Part shown: positions 32,854-41,557 of the stretch, piece after piece | How the letters are laid out: each line of letters starts with the position of its first letter | How positions within the stretch are numbered: the first letter of the stretch is position 1 | Assembly: GCA_963702565.1 (NCBI GenBank) | Contig: CAVPDE010000015.1 | Location: 1-64,000, forward strand | Direction: 5' to 3' | Origin: CAVPDE01 sp963702565 | GTDB lineage: Bacteria > Desulfobacterota > DSM-4660 > Desulfatiglandales > HGW-15 | DNA: 64,000 nucleotides | The notes under the pieces: generated by a model | Database searches by the model: none | What the model saw: the letters and a program-made list of their open reading frames with translations, nothing else | What the model was told of the DNA's origin: nothing | Made by a program: the position numbers and the translations under genes

Positions 32854-33803
32854 CGCTGGGTCCCCTGAAAAGCGAACGCGGAACGGCCTTGGTGCTCACG
32901 CTGCTCGTCATCATCACCCTCGCGGGGCTGACCCTGGGCTTCTCCGGCGAGTCCGGAGTGGAGCTGACCCTGGCGGGTTACGCAAAGGACGGCACCAGGG
33001 CTTATCAGCTCGCCCGCTCCGGGGTTGAGATCGCGCTGGAGCTCCTGGCCAGGGACAAAGATTTCAAAATGGACACCTTCAACGAGGACTGGAGAAAGTT
33101 CGGATCCGTTCCCCTGGCCGGAGGCCTGGCCGAGGAGGGCGTTTCTTTCTACGGCGGCATGGTGGATGAAAACAGCAAAATCAACATCAATTTGCTCAGG
33201 AACAGCCAGGGCGAAATCGACGAAAAGAGAGAAGCGCAGATGAGACGGCTCTTCGTAGCTCTGGGAGCGAAAGAAGAGCGTCTCAACCCGCTTCTGGACT
33301 GGCTGGATGCGGATGACATTGAGAGGCAGGATGGTGCGGAGGGATACTTTTACCAGAATCTCGAAGAACCTTACGAGTGCGCCAATGGCCCGTTCCTCAC
33401 GGTGGGCCAGGTGTTTCTGGTCAGGGGCATGCGGGAGTTCGAGCGTTTCGGAGAGAAGAAGAAGCTGATGGATTTCCTGACGATCCACTCGGATGGAAAG
33501 ATCAACATCAACACAGCTCCCAAGGAAGTTCTCGAGAGCCTCGGCGGAAGCATGGACAGCACTCTGGCCGCGGCCATTGTGGAATACCGAAAAGAAGAGA
33601 ATTTTGAGAGCATCGAGGACTTGAGAAAAGTTCCGGGTATGGAGGACGAAGTCCTCGCCGAGATCGGGGAGTGGATCACGGTCAAAAGCTCGACTTTCTC
33701 TATCGAGGCCCATGTCAACTGCAACGGGGCGGTGGCAAGCATCAAGACCGTCGCACAGAGACAGGGAAACAAGGCAAAACTGATTTACTGGCAAGTAATG
33801 TAG
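32850..33803 (+). CDS. gspK: type II secretion minor pseudopilin GspK, 317 aa
   Basis: Tip pseudopilin, larger than the others. The leader ends near the ERG/TALVLTLLVIITLAGL helix and lacks Glu+5, as expected for GspK. The conserved NINLLRN, LLDWLDADD, NGPFLTVGQVFLVRGM and KININTAPKEVLESL segments (SAM-like helical domain) are visible. It starts in an ATGA overlap with gspJ. Confidence 0.92.
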   Translation: MTLGPLKSERGTALVLTLLVIITLAGLTLGFSGESGVELTLAGYAKDGTRAYQLARSGVEIALELLARDKDFKMDTFNEDWRKFGSVPLAGGLAEEGVSFYGGMVDENSKININLLRNSQGEIDEKREAQMRRLFVALGAKEERLNPLLDWLDADDIERQDGAEGYFYQNLEEPYECANGPFLTVGQVFLVRGMREFERFGEKKKLMDFLTIHSDGKININTAPKEVLESLGGSMDSTLAAAIVEYRKEENFESIEDLRKVPGMEDEVLAEIGEWITVKSSTFSIEAHVNCNGAVASIKTVAQRQGNKAKLIYWQVM

Positions 33804-33805
33804 TC

Positions 33806-35245
33806 ATGATGAATCCTCTAAAAGACTTTTTGAAACCCAAGTATGTGGTCGGGCTCCAGGTGAAGGACGGTTGTATCGGGGCGGTGCAGCTCTACCTCGG
33901 CCTGAAGGGCCCGGAAATCGACAAGGCTGTTTTCATTGAGGCGGCTGATCCCGAGCGCATTCAGGAAGAGCTCAAGAGGCTTTTTCAGGAAGAGGGTTTC
34001 AAAAAGGAGATGATCGTCACCTCCCTCCCAAGTTCCAAGGCCTTTATCCGGGAGATCTCCCTGCCCCTTTCCCAACCCAAGAAGGTGGAAAAGATCATCA
34101 AGTATCAGATGGAACCCTATCTCCCCTGCCCTGTCGAGGAGGTGCTGGTCGACTTTCTTCACCCAGGGACAGACGGGGGGATTCTCACTTTCGGGGTGGA
34201 AAAGAAATACCTGGCAGAGCACCTGGCCCTTCTGAGCGGTGCGGGAATCGAGCCGGATGCGGTCACGCTGGAGGACATCGCACTCTTCTCTCTGTATCTC
34301 TTCAAATACGGCGGCGAGTCCGAGCAACCCGTCGCCATCGTGCACACGATTGGAGAGAGCTTGGTGGTGCAGATCATCCACAAGAAGCAACTCGATTTCA
34401 TTCGCCTACTGCCGGACAGCGTGGACCAGCTCGCAGACACCTTCCGCTTTTACAAAATGAAAAGGCCCGACCTCTCGGTGGGAGAGATCTATCTCACCGG
34501 CAACGGGGCATCAGGGACCCACGAAAAAGCGCAGGAAATGGAATCGAGGACCGCTATCAAGACCATGGTGTGGCGGCCTTTTGATGAGATGAGAGACAGG
34601 CTGGACAAGACCATCTCGCTGCTGCAGCCGAAACTGGGAGTGCCGCTCGGGCTTGCGATCGGCGCCGTTTATCCGCTCGATAAATCCCTGAACCTGAGGC
34701 GCGAGGAGTTCGTCCCCAAGACCTATTTCAACCTCAACCTTAGGAAGATGTTCCTTTTCATGGGCGCGGGACTCCTGCTTCTGGCTGTGCTTCTCACCGT
34801 GAACGTCTATCAGAAAGCGTATTACCAGGAGAGGCAATACAACCGGCTCCAGGCTCAAGTCCGGCAGGTGTTTACCGAGGCTTTTCCGGATGCGGCTCAG
34901 AGAATGGTCAGGGGCCAGGAAGTGGCCCAGCTGGAGCAGAAGATCGCAGAGGAAATGAGCCAGTACCAGGGCCTCGAGGAGGCGGCAGGAAGGGAAAAGA
35001 TCCTGGAGGTTCTTCTGTCCCTTTCCAGGATCATCTCGGAAGATCCGGACGTGCAGATCGAAAATGCCTCAGTGGAAGGGAAGGACATCCGCATGGACGG
35101 TCGGACCGCCTCTTTCGAGGCCGTGGACAGGCTGACCAGCCGGGTGACCAAGGCAGGGCAGTTCAAGAACATCAAGCTCGTGGGCGCGAGAATGGACAAG
35201 AAGGACAACGCGGTCACCTTCAATTTTGCCCTGGAGAGGAACTGA
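33806..35245 (+). CDS. gspL: type II secretion protein GspL (actin-like/PilM-like), 479 aa
   Basis: A cytoplasmic actin-like fold (about residues 1-310; VVGLQVKDGCIGAVQL, MEPYLPCPVEEVLVDFL) recruits GspE to the membrane. One membrane helix (MFLFMGAGLLLLAVLLTVNV, about 313-332), a coiled coil and a periplasmic ferredoxin-like domain (about 390-479) follow. The start is one of two adjacent ATGs (33806 or 33809) just after the gspK stop. It overlaps gspM by one base. Confidence 0.85.
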   Translation: MMNPLKDFLKPKYVVGLQVKDGCIGAVQLYLGLKGPEIDKAVFIEAADPERIQEELKRLFQEEGFKKEMIVTSLPSSKAFIREISLPLSQPKKVEKIIKYQMEPYLPCPVEEVLVDFLHPGTDGGILTFGVEKKYLAEHLALLSGAGIEPDAVTLEDIALFSLYLFKYGGESEQPVAIVHTIGESLVVQIIHKKQLDFIRLLPDSVDQLADTFRFYKMKRPDLSVGEIYLTGNGASGTHEKAQEMESRTAIKTMVWRPFDEMRDRLDKTISLLQPKLGVPLGLAIGAVYPLDKSLNLRREEFVPKTYFNLNLRKMFLFMGAGLLLLAVLLTVNVYQKAYYQERQYNRLQAQVRQVFTEAFPDAAQRMVRGQEVAQLEQKIAEEMSQYQGLEEAAGREKILEVLLSLSRIISEDPDVQIENASVEGKDIRMDGRTASFEAVDRLTSRVTKAGQFKNIKLVGARMDKKDNAVTFNFALERN

Positions 35246-35769
35246 TGAAGTTGGACAGAAAGCAGATGACCTACGTCTTCATCGGGGGCCTGGTTCTCGT
35301 TGCCCTGCTCTTTTACTGGATCGTGATCTCCCCGGCCCTCTCCAAGCAGGAGCTTCTTGCCAAGAATATTGCCAAGAGAAAGCAAGACCTGGTGAAGGTC
35401 TCGGAGATCAAGGGGAAGTGGCAAAGCTTTCAAAGAGACCGGACCGACGTGCAGGAGGCGATCAAGGGTCGCGGCAGTTTCACCCTTCTTTCTTATCTCG
35501 AGGCCGTGACCCGGGAGATAGGCATTGACCAGCGGATCCAGTACATCAAGCCCGTCACCTTTCCCGAGGGGGAAGGGAAACTGAGACCCGAAGGGATTGA
35601 GATCAGCCTGGACGGGATCAACATGGAACAGTTGGTGAACTTTCTCTACAGGATTGAATATTCGGGAAAGCTCCTCCACGTCAAACGCATCAAGATTTTG
35701 AGAGCCTCCAAGGAAAAGACCAGCTTGCTCAAGGTGACCCTGCAGGTGAACACCTACAACCCTACCTAA
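35245..35769 (+). CDS. gspM: type II secretion protein GspM, 174 aa
   Basis: One N-terminal membrane helix (YVFIGGLVLVALLFYWIVI, about 9-27), a coiled coil, and a periplasmic ferredoxin-like domain (IEISLDGINMEQLVNFLYRI) of the PilO/GspM type that pairs with GspL. The ATG overlaps the gspL stop by one base. It is the last canonical T2SS gene here. Confidence 0.85.
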   Translation: MKLDRKQMTYVFIGGLVLVALLFYWIVISPALSKQELLAKNIAKRKQDLVKVSEIKGKWQSFQRDRTDVQEAIKGRGSFTLLSYLEAVTREIGIDQRIQYIKPVTFPEGEGKLRPEGIEISLDGINMEQLVNFLYRIEYSGKLLHVKRIKILRASKEKTSLLKVTLQVNTYNPT

Positions 35770-35806
35770 TGCAGGCCTTTCAAGCTCCGTCGCCTTGTGA
35801 GATGGC

Positions 35807-35836
35807 TTGCCTTTTTAACGTCGGATGCAGTACAAT
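35807..35836 (+). promoter_or_regulatory. sigma-70-type promoter of the FHA-GspB gene
   Basis: TTGCCT, an 18-base spacer, then TACAAT, ending 16 bases before the FHA start. A matching arrangement (TTGCCT-18-TATAAT) precedes the partial FHA copy at 61900, which suggests the promoter was duplicated with the gene. Confidence 0.5.
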
Positions 35837-35852
35837 TCACCATGAGGAACTC

Positions 35853-36740
35853 ATGGCAAGACTGCTTTGGGAACACGAAGGCCAGGTCATTAAGGACTAT
35901 CCCTTTCCAAAGGGCAGCGTCACGATCGGTCGGCGCAGAGAGAATACCATCGTCTTCACCAACCCCGAGGTGTCCTCCTCCCATGCAAGGATCGACAAGG
36001 CAGGGACGGATTATATTCTAACCGATCTCCAGAGTACCAATGGTACATTTGTCAATAACCTGAAAGTCCTCTCCCACCGGCTGTCTCACGGGGATCGAAT
36101 CTCCATAGGCAAAAACATTCTTCTCTTTATTGGCACCGAAAAAGCTACGGTTGAAGCGGAACGGGCAAGCATTCCTCTGGACCAGACGGTCATAATCGGT
36201 GGAACTAGGCATCAAAAAAGAACGCCGAGTCCCCGGGTGAAAATTGAAAAGCACTATATTGAGCCGGCCCCTGCCCCTGCTCGAAATCATCTAAGAATAG
36301 TCGTGGTTAGCTTTCTTGTGGTGGGCGCTCTCGTCGTTCTTGGAGTTCTCGCAGTGAAGGACAAAGCTTTTTTCCTCAGGGGGATCTTGCCAAAGGCTCA
36401 CCAGGGACAGAAAACTGAAGGTACGACGGTGCCTCCCTCTGCAGAATTGGAAAAGACCTCTCAGGAAGGCGATATTTCATTGAGTGCAACCTCTGAAAGC
36501 CCGAAGTCACCAGCACTAAACGAAAGGAATTTGGGTGATGGAGCTTCAGAAAGATCCTCATTCAATATTGAAGCGATTGTCTGGTCGAGCGATGCCAAGA
36601 AATCTTTTGTTTTGATAGAGGGAGTCGAGTTCAAAGTTGGTGACTCGGTTGAGGGGAAAACAATCGCTCGAATCGAAAGAGACCATGTTGTGATCCAATC
36701 CCAAGAGGGAGAATCGATTGTCCGACTGAAATTCAAATAG
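35853..36740 (+). CDS. gspB: FHA-TM-GspB fusion protein, 295 aa
   Basis: Residues about 1-95 form a forkhead-associated domain (IGRRRENTIVF, SSSHARID, LQSTNGTFVNN), which binds phosphothreonine. A membrane helix follows (IVVVSFLVVGALVVLGVLAV, about 151-170), then a low-complexity periplasmic linker. The C-terminal domain of about 60 residues (IVWSSDAKKSFVLIEG, GDSVEGKTIARIERDHVVI) resembles the GspB/T2SSB domain that works with GspA and GspD. A phosphorylation-reading accessory of the T2SS is inferred. ATG at 35853 is preceded by GAGG. The GspB assignment is by eye only. Confidence 0.75.
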   Translation: MARLLWEHEGQVIKDYPFPKGSVTIGRRRENTIVFTNPEVSSSHARIDKAGTDYILTDLQSTNGTFVNNLKVLSHRLSHGDRISIGKNILLFIGTEKATVEAERASIPLDQTVIIGGTRHQKRTPSPRVKIEKHYIEPAPAPARNHLRIVVVSFLVVGALVVLGVLAVKDKAFFLRGILPKAHQGQKTEGTTVPPSAELEKTSQEGDISLSATSESPKSPALNERNLGDGASERSSFNIEAIVWSSDAKKSFVLIEGVEFKVGDSVEGKTIARIERDHVVIQSQEGESIVRLKFK

Positions 36741-37414
36741 GGAATTCTCCCTAACCAATTGTATTGTGTTGATTATTTGCCGACCCTATCAACGTGGTCT
36801 CTGATGCATGCCACTAGGGTCTCCGATTCGGTTGGATCAAGCTCCGGCTTCCTAACCTCCTGAACATTATCCACATTTCTCTCCCATGCCTGTTCGTTTC
36901 CCTCTGTTTGAAATCAGAAGAACCCCCAACACAGTGCCAGTGTGCATAAAAAAGCGAGAATTCATAATAAAGAACTCGAAAAACGATGAAAGAAAAAGAT
37001 GTGTCATTGAGTCAGTGTCTATAAAGAAAGCTGATGCATGTAATAATTTGAAATAATTTAGTTTTTTGTTTTAAACAAACCTATAATTATCAAATGGTTA
37101 GCTAAAATACATTGTAATTTCAATTAAATACTGTTGCACCATCTGAAAAAAGGAAATGCCTTGGAATTAAACATAACGGCTCTTTGATGTCCTTGACAGG
37201 CATCTTTCCTTATCATATTCGAGCTCTCTAAAGGGGAGGCAAATCCTGTAGTATTAACTAAGGTGGGGGAGGTCTTGAACTCTCTCCTTTCGCAATTTAA
37301 CCCTTCTAGAGTCTTGCCTTTTCTCTCAAGTTCTTCAAATGATTCGACTTCGAGTGCTTTTTCAAGGAAGGCGTTTTGCCCCGACAGATCGCAAGGCCCG
37401 GTAGCGAGGTGTTT
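36741..37414. other. AT-rich intergenic region upstream of the FN3 surface protein
   Basis: About 670 bases with no convincing gene. A TTGACA at 37193-37198 with a poor -10 (TATTCG, 17-base spacer) is the only promoter-like sequence noticed. The stretch 37030-37130 is strongly AT-rich. Confidence 0.4.
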
Positions 37415-40036
37415 ATGGACTATAAGAGAACCAATCGGCATCGTTGTGCTGTCGTTCTCTGTTTTTTCACAACCATTCTTTCATTGTTTGGATGGCTTTC
37501 AAGTGGAGCCTGGGCGTTCAGCGTTACCCTCGCTTGGGATCCGAATTCAGAGTCAGACTTGGCCGGCTATAGAATCTATTACGATACGGATTCCGGCCCC
37601 CCATATCGATATTCCACCAATATCCCGTTGAGCAGCCAGGATTTCAATCCTTACAGCCCTGAATACACAGTGACCGGGCTGGTGGATGGTAATGTTTATT
37701 ATTTCGCTTGCACCGCTTACAACGACTCGATGCTTGAAAGCGCATACTCGAATGAAGTGTCAACGGGTAACGCGCCCAGCAACCCGCCTCCCATTCTCTC
37801 TTCCCTCGAAATTAACAGTGCGACCGGAAGCACGGCAGTCTACACCAAAGATCCTTTCAGGAAAGTCAGCATAAGGATCGTCGCGACCGATGACAGGATG
37901 GTTAGTCAGTACCTGATTCTCGACGGCATTAGCGACCCTGGCAGAGGGACCTTCCTCCCAATTCCCGGGGGGGCACGGCAAAATCCTGTCTTTACTGTGA
38001 GCGATTTCGTGTTAAATGATCAAGAAGGGGGGCACACGGTCTACGCCTGGGTCAAAGACGACCAAGGAGAGATATCCTCCGCTGTATCGAAAACAAATAT
38101 CATTCTTGACAGAGTGGCACCGACGGTTTCTATGTCCTATAGCAGTCCCGGCCCATACCAGTCGGGCCAGACGGTCCTACTTACGGCTAATTTTACGGAT
38201 TCGAATCCGATTCTCGGCACACCAACAATAAGCATAGACTATTCCGGTACGGATAATGATATGTCCGGCACGGTAATGACGCAGGTAAACAATAAGCAGT
38301 GGACCTGCAGCATAACCATACCGGCCATGACCGATGGGACGGCTGTCTGGATAATTACCGCAATCGATGCTGCAGGGAATCCTCTGGGAAGCCACACAGG
38401 CAACACATTTGTTGTCGGCAATTCCAGTCCCAGTATTGTAGGGTTTCCTGTCATCAGCTACACCGGGAGCTCAATAACGGTTACCTACAGCGAAAGCAAT
38501 ATGCAGAACGCCACTCTGGCAGAGAATTACAGCTTTGATAACGGATTGCTGGTTTCCGGAAACGGGGTGGACATCAGCGGCTTGGGTAAGATTTTCAAAC
38601 TACCTCTCAACCCTGATACGCTCCAGATCAACACCATCTACAGCATGCAGCTCGGCAATAACCTTACGAATTCGGTTGGCAAAATCGTTGTCCCCAGCAG
38701 GATCCGCATCAATGACAATGATAATGACGGCATGGCGGATGATTGGGAAAAGCAGTGGTTTGGAAGTTCTACGGCGAAGGATGGTGCTGCCGACACCGAT
38801 GGGGACGGATTGTCCGATAGGGCAGAGTATCAATATGCAAGGGGCAATGTCCAGTGGGGTTCTAATCGTTGGGCGCTCAGCCCGGTAAGCAAAGATTCAG
38901 ACGGGGACGGCATTTCAGATACCTACGAAGTGGTCAACGGGTTGAACCCTGTCAGTTCCCTCGACAGGGACCAGGACCTCGACAATGACGGGTGGACCAA
39001 TTATGAAGAATACAGTTATGGCACCTCTCCAAATGACCCCAACTCTCTCCCAGGACCGGCAGATCGTATCGGAGTGGTAGAGGTGATTCCCCTCAACCAT
39101 GCCGGAATCTTGCCGGACCGGACACGAATTCCGAATAACGTTGCGTTTGCCGTTCGCATTGAATCTGTTGATGGCATTGATCTGGCCGACCCCTATGCGG
39201 TCACCTTCGATATAAGCGATGGGATCTACTCATATCCCCGAAAGCTGAATGACATTAATCTTAAAGGTGCCAAGATAGTGCAGGCGGTTCCGCTGGATGG
39301 GGATGGGGGCGTGGCGAATAGTCTCTGGGTTGCGTACTACAGGAGCAATGAAACGAAGATGCCGAACTTCTACCCGCATGAATCAACAGTGAAAGTGACG
39401 GTGAGCGTCAAAGACAGGAGCAACAAAGCCATGGATCCGATCCCTTTCACTTTTAGGGTCCAAGGGCAAGACCAAGACAATGCAGAAAAAAGTGAAATGC
39501 CGGCGAGTACAGTGAACATCAACACGCTGACTTTAAAGAAAACGGTGAGTGTTGATGTCGGGCCGTTGAAGGGGGCATCGATCACCTACGACAGCAGCCT
39601 GCTACGGGAAATAGGACTTGAGCCATACTTCGGGCCTATAGGGGAGGTCCCTCCATTGACTAAGGCAGAAGCCGCAGGTGTCCCCGCAAACCTGCTGCCG
39701 CCTGCCGTGTTTCCAAGAGGGGTGACCGTCACCATCCCCTGTCCGGGTTATGGTGATGTGAGCGAACTTGCAGTCTACTATTACGACGGCGAGAGTTGGG
39801 TTATGGCCTGCGACGGCTCCGGCAATGTTATGCCCGAAGGCGAGGGATGGATGATGCCAGGATCTCGAGTTAACCGTAATCATGGAAATCCATCCACCAT
39901 CGAAATCAAGGTCTACCACTTCAGCGCTGTGGTTGCAGGCGGAGCAGCCGCCGCCGTGGCTCCGACGGCGGCCGCTACGGTGGAAGGTGGTAGCGGAGGG
40001 GGAGGGGGGTGTTTTATCAGTTCGGCAATAAACTGA
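37415..40036 (+). CDS. secreted FN3 / calcium-repeat surface protein with truncated C-terminal sorting tail, 873 aa
   Basis: A signal peptide (about 10-35, VVLCFFTTILSLFGWLSSGAWA) is followed by a fibronectin type III domain (about 35-120, VTLAWDPNSESDLAGYRIYY). Bacterial Ig-like segments come next (to about 430). A thrombospondin-3-like calcium region (about 440-560) has DNDNDGMADDW, DTDGDGLSD, DSDGDGISD and DNDGWTN. A beta-rich domain ends in a Gly-rich GGSGGGGGCFISSA. That ending matches the start of GG-CFI type sorting tails, but the expected membrane helix and basic end are missing; the protein stops two residues later. Likely T2SS cargo. The ATG at 37415 has GAGG upstream; the frame is open to 37376. 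Confidence 0.75.
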   Translation: MDYKRTNRHRCAVVLCFFTTILSLFGWLSSGAWAFSVTLAWDPNSESDLAGYRIYYDTDSGPPYRYSTNIPLSSQDFNPYSPEYTVTGLVDGNVYYFACTAYNDSMLESAYSNEVSTGNAPSNPPPILSSLEINSATGSTAVYTKDPFRKVSIRIVATDDRMVSQYLILDGISDPGRGTFLPIPGGARQNPVFTVSDFVLNDQEGGHTVYAWVKDDQGEISSAVSKTNIILDRVAPTVSMSYSSPGPYQSGQTVLLTANFTDSNPILGTPTISIDYSGTDNDMSGTVMTQVNNKQWTCSITIPAMTDGTAVWIITAIDAAGNPLGSHTGNTFVVGNSSPSIVGFPVISYTGSSITVTYSESNMQNATLAENYSFDNGLLVSGNGVDISGLGKIFKLPLNPDTLQINTIYSMQLGNNLTNSVGKIVVPSRIRINDNDNDGMADDWEKQWFGSSTAKDGAADTDGDGLSDRAEYQYARGNVQWGSNRWALSPVSKDSDGDGISDTYEVVNGLNPVSSLDRDQDLDNDGWTNYEEYSYGTSPNDPNSLPGPADRIGVVEVIPLNHAGILPDRTRIPNNVAFAVRIESVDGIDLADPYAVTFDISDGIYSYPRKLNDINLKGAKIVQAVPLDGDGGVANSLWVAYYRSNETKMPNFYPHESTVKVTVSVKDRSNKAMDPIPFTFRVQGQDQDNAEKSEMPASTVNINTLTLKKTVSVDVGPLKGASITYDSSLLREIGLEPYFGPIGEVPPLTKAEAAGVPANLLPPAVFPRGVTVTIPCPGYGDVSELAVYYYDGESWVMACDGSGNVMPEGEGWMMPGSRVNRNHGNPSTIEIKVYHFSAVVAGGAAAAVAPTAAATVEGGSGGGGGCFISSAIN

Positions 40037-40365
40037 GTTATTCATATCCCATAGTTGTCTTGACACGCTGAGGCCCGTCACCCCGACCCCTGGTCGCCGT
40101 CGGCGCCGCCAGAGGCGGGGAAACCTTTTCCCCAACGGCTGGAATGACCTCACCGGTCCATCCTCCCAGACGTCCTTTATAAGCTTTTCTTAATCCATCA
40201 GGTTTTATTTCCTTAGGGTCATTTTTCCCACTCCTTGCAGAAGGGGCGGGCATTTGGTATATTGTTTCGTGGCTACGCAAAAGCTCTTGTAGCCGTCGCC
40301 CTCGCGAAGCTTGTACCCGCGCAGGCGGGGAGCGAGAGATTCTGGATTTAAGGCGCTTTCCGGTT
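40037..40365. other. intergenic region with short hairpins
   Basis: No gene seen. Hairpins include GGCTAC-N12-GTAGCC near 40272 and CCCGC-GCA-GGCGGG near 40318. The stretch also carries GC-rich text near 40075-40130. Confidence 0.4.
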
Positions 40366-41520
40366 TTGAAAAACTTCTACTACAAAATACTCTTCTTGTG
40401 CATTTTGCTCTTTCCCATTTGTTACATGGGGACACTGAACGTCTTGGAACGGTATCTGCAAGGAAAGGAGTTTGCCGCGCTCCAAGAGGTGATCATTCAA
40501 GATCTACCTGCTCTCCATGAGGGTCGGTACTCGGTAAAACAAGAAATTCATCGCAACATCAGTGAGCATCGAAAGCGCGATCTAAGGTTCCGCCTTGGGC
40601 TTGTTGTCAATGTCCTGGTCAAGACGCTTGATGACCGAATCCTTTATCCTGCTCAGGCGACCATGGTGGTTTCGGAAGATAGAAACTTTTCGGAACTTCC
40701 TGAGGATTCGCTTCGATATACGGAGGTTGCCTCCGAGAACTTCAAGATCCTGAACGACGGTCTGGTGCTGACGGTGAAGGCTCAGATCAGACACAACAGC
40801 TGGATTTCAAACAGCATCTTGATCTTTTATGCGCTTGTCGCGGTGATGGTGATAAGGATTTCTGCGAGAAAGCGAGTAAAGGCTGCTGAAGAGGCGGAGA
40901 AAGAGCATAAGCTTTTTGTTCAAAGACTTGCCGATCAACTCGATCAGTCGGAGAGAAGTCTCAAGTCAGCGAGGGAAAAAGAGGCGGAATATCTGGCGAG
41001 GATAGAGACTCTCAGGAGAGACAAGAATGGGTTATCCACGGACATTGATGTGCTCCTGGAGGAAATCGAAAAACAAGAGGCGGGACTGAGCGAACAGAAG
41101 AAACTCAGAGAAGGGCTTGAGACCGAAATCTCCCAGCTTAGAACGGAAATCGACAGAACCTCTTTGACACCGAGGAAGAAGAAGAGAGCAGTTGAATCTT
41201 CCAGAAAAAGATTCGCTGCTCTCTACAAAAACATGGCCTTTACCGACAGGGCGCTGGAGGGCTTCATCGACCTCACGGATGAGTTTCAGCTAAAAGCTGA
41301 ACAAGTGTTTAGAAATTTGCATGACGATGAGTCCGCCGTCACCATCAAGCGAAAGGTCTTTGGAAAAGGGGGCAAGATGAATGTGCTTGAGGTGGCCTTC
41401 TCGAACTCCGGGAGGATCTACTACCAGAAGGATTCCCAGGCAAAGAAAACGATCGTGGCCGTAGGCACGAAGAAGACCCAAGAGAAAGACCTCACCTATT
41501 TGGAGAGCATTGCGACCTAG
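40366..41520 (+). CDS. membrane-anchored coiled-coil protein with a RelE/ParE-like C-terminal domain, 384 aa
   Basis: One membrane helix at the N-terminus (YKILFLCILLFPICYMG, about 5-21), a periplasmic region of about 125 residues, and a second helix (SNSILIFYALVAVMVIRISA, about 147-166). A long cytoplasmic coiled coil (about 170-290) follows. The last 85 residues (FTDRALEGFIDLTDEFQLKA, VLEVAFSNSGRIYYQKD, VAVGTKKTQEKDL) have the strand order and GTK-Q-KDL ending of RelE/ParE/HigB-type folds. Whether it has nuclease activity is unknown, and no antitoxin gene is adjacent. The proposed TTG start has no clear ribosome-binding site. Confidence 0.6.
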   Translation: MKNFYYKILFLCILLFPICYMGTLNVLERYLQGKEFAALQEVIIQDLPALHEGRYSVKQEIHRNISEHRKRDLRFRLGLVVNVLVKTLDDRILYPAQATMVVSEDRNFSELPEDSLRYTEVASENFKILNDGLVLTVKAQIRHNSWISNSILIFYALVAVMVIRISARKRVKAAEEAEKEHKLFVQRLADQLDQSERSLKSAREKEAEYLARIETLRRDKNGLSTDIDVLLEEIEKQEAGLSEQKKLREGLETEISQLRTEIDRTSLTPRKKKRAVESSRKRFAALYKNMAFTDRALEGFIDLTDEFQLKAEQVFRNLHDDESAVTIKRKVFGKGGKMNVLEVAFSNSGRIYYQKDSQAKKTIVAVGTKKTQEKDLTYLESIAT

Positions 41521-41557
41521 AGGTCATCTGACCAATCCCTGAAATCCCTCCACCTTG

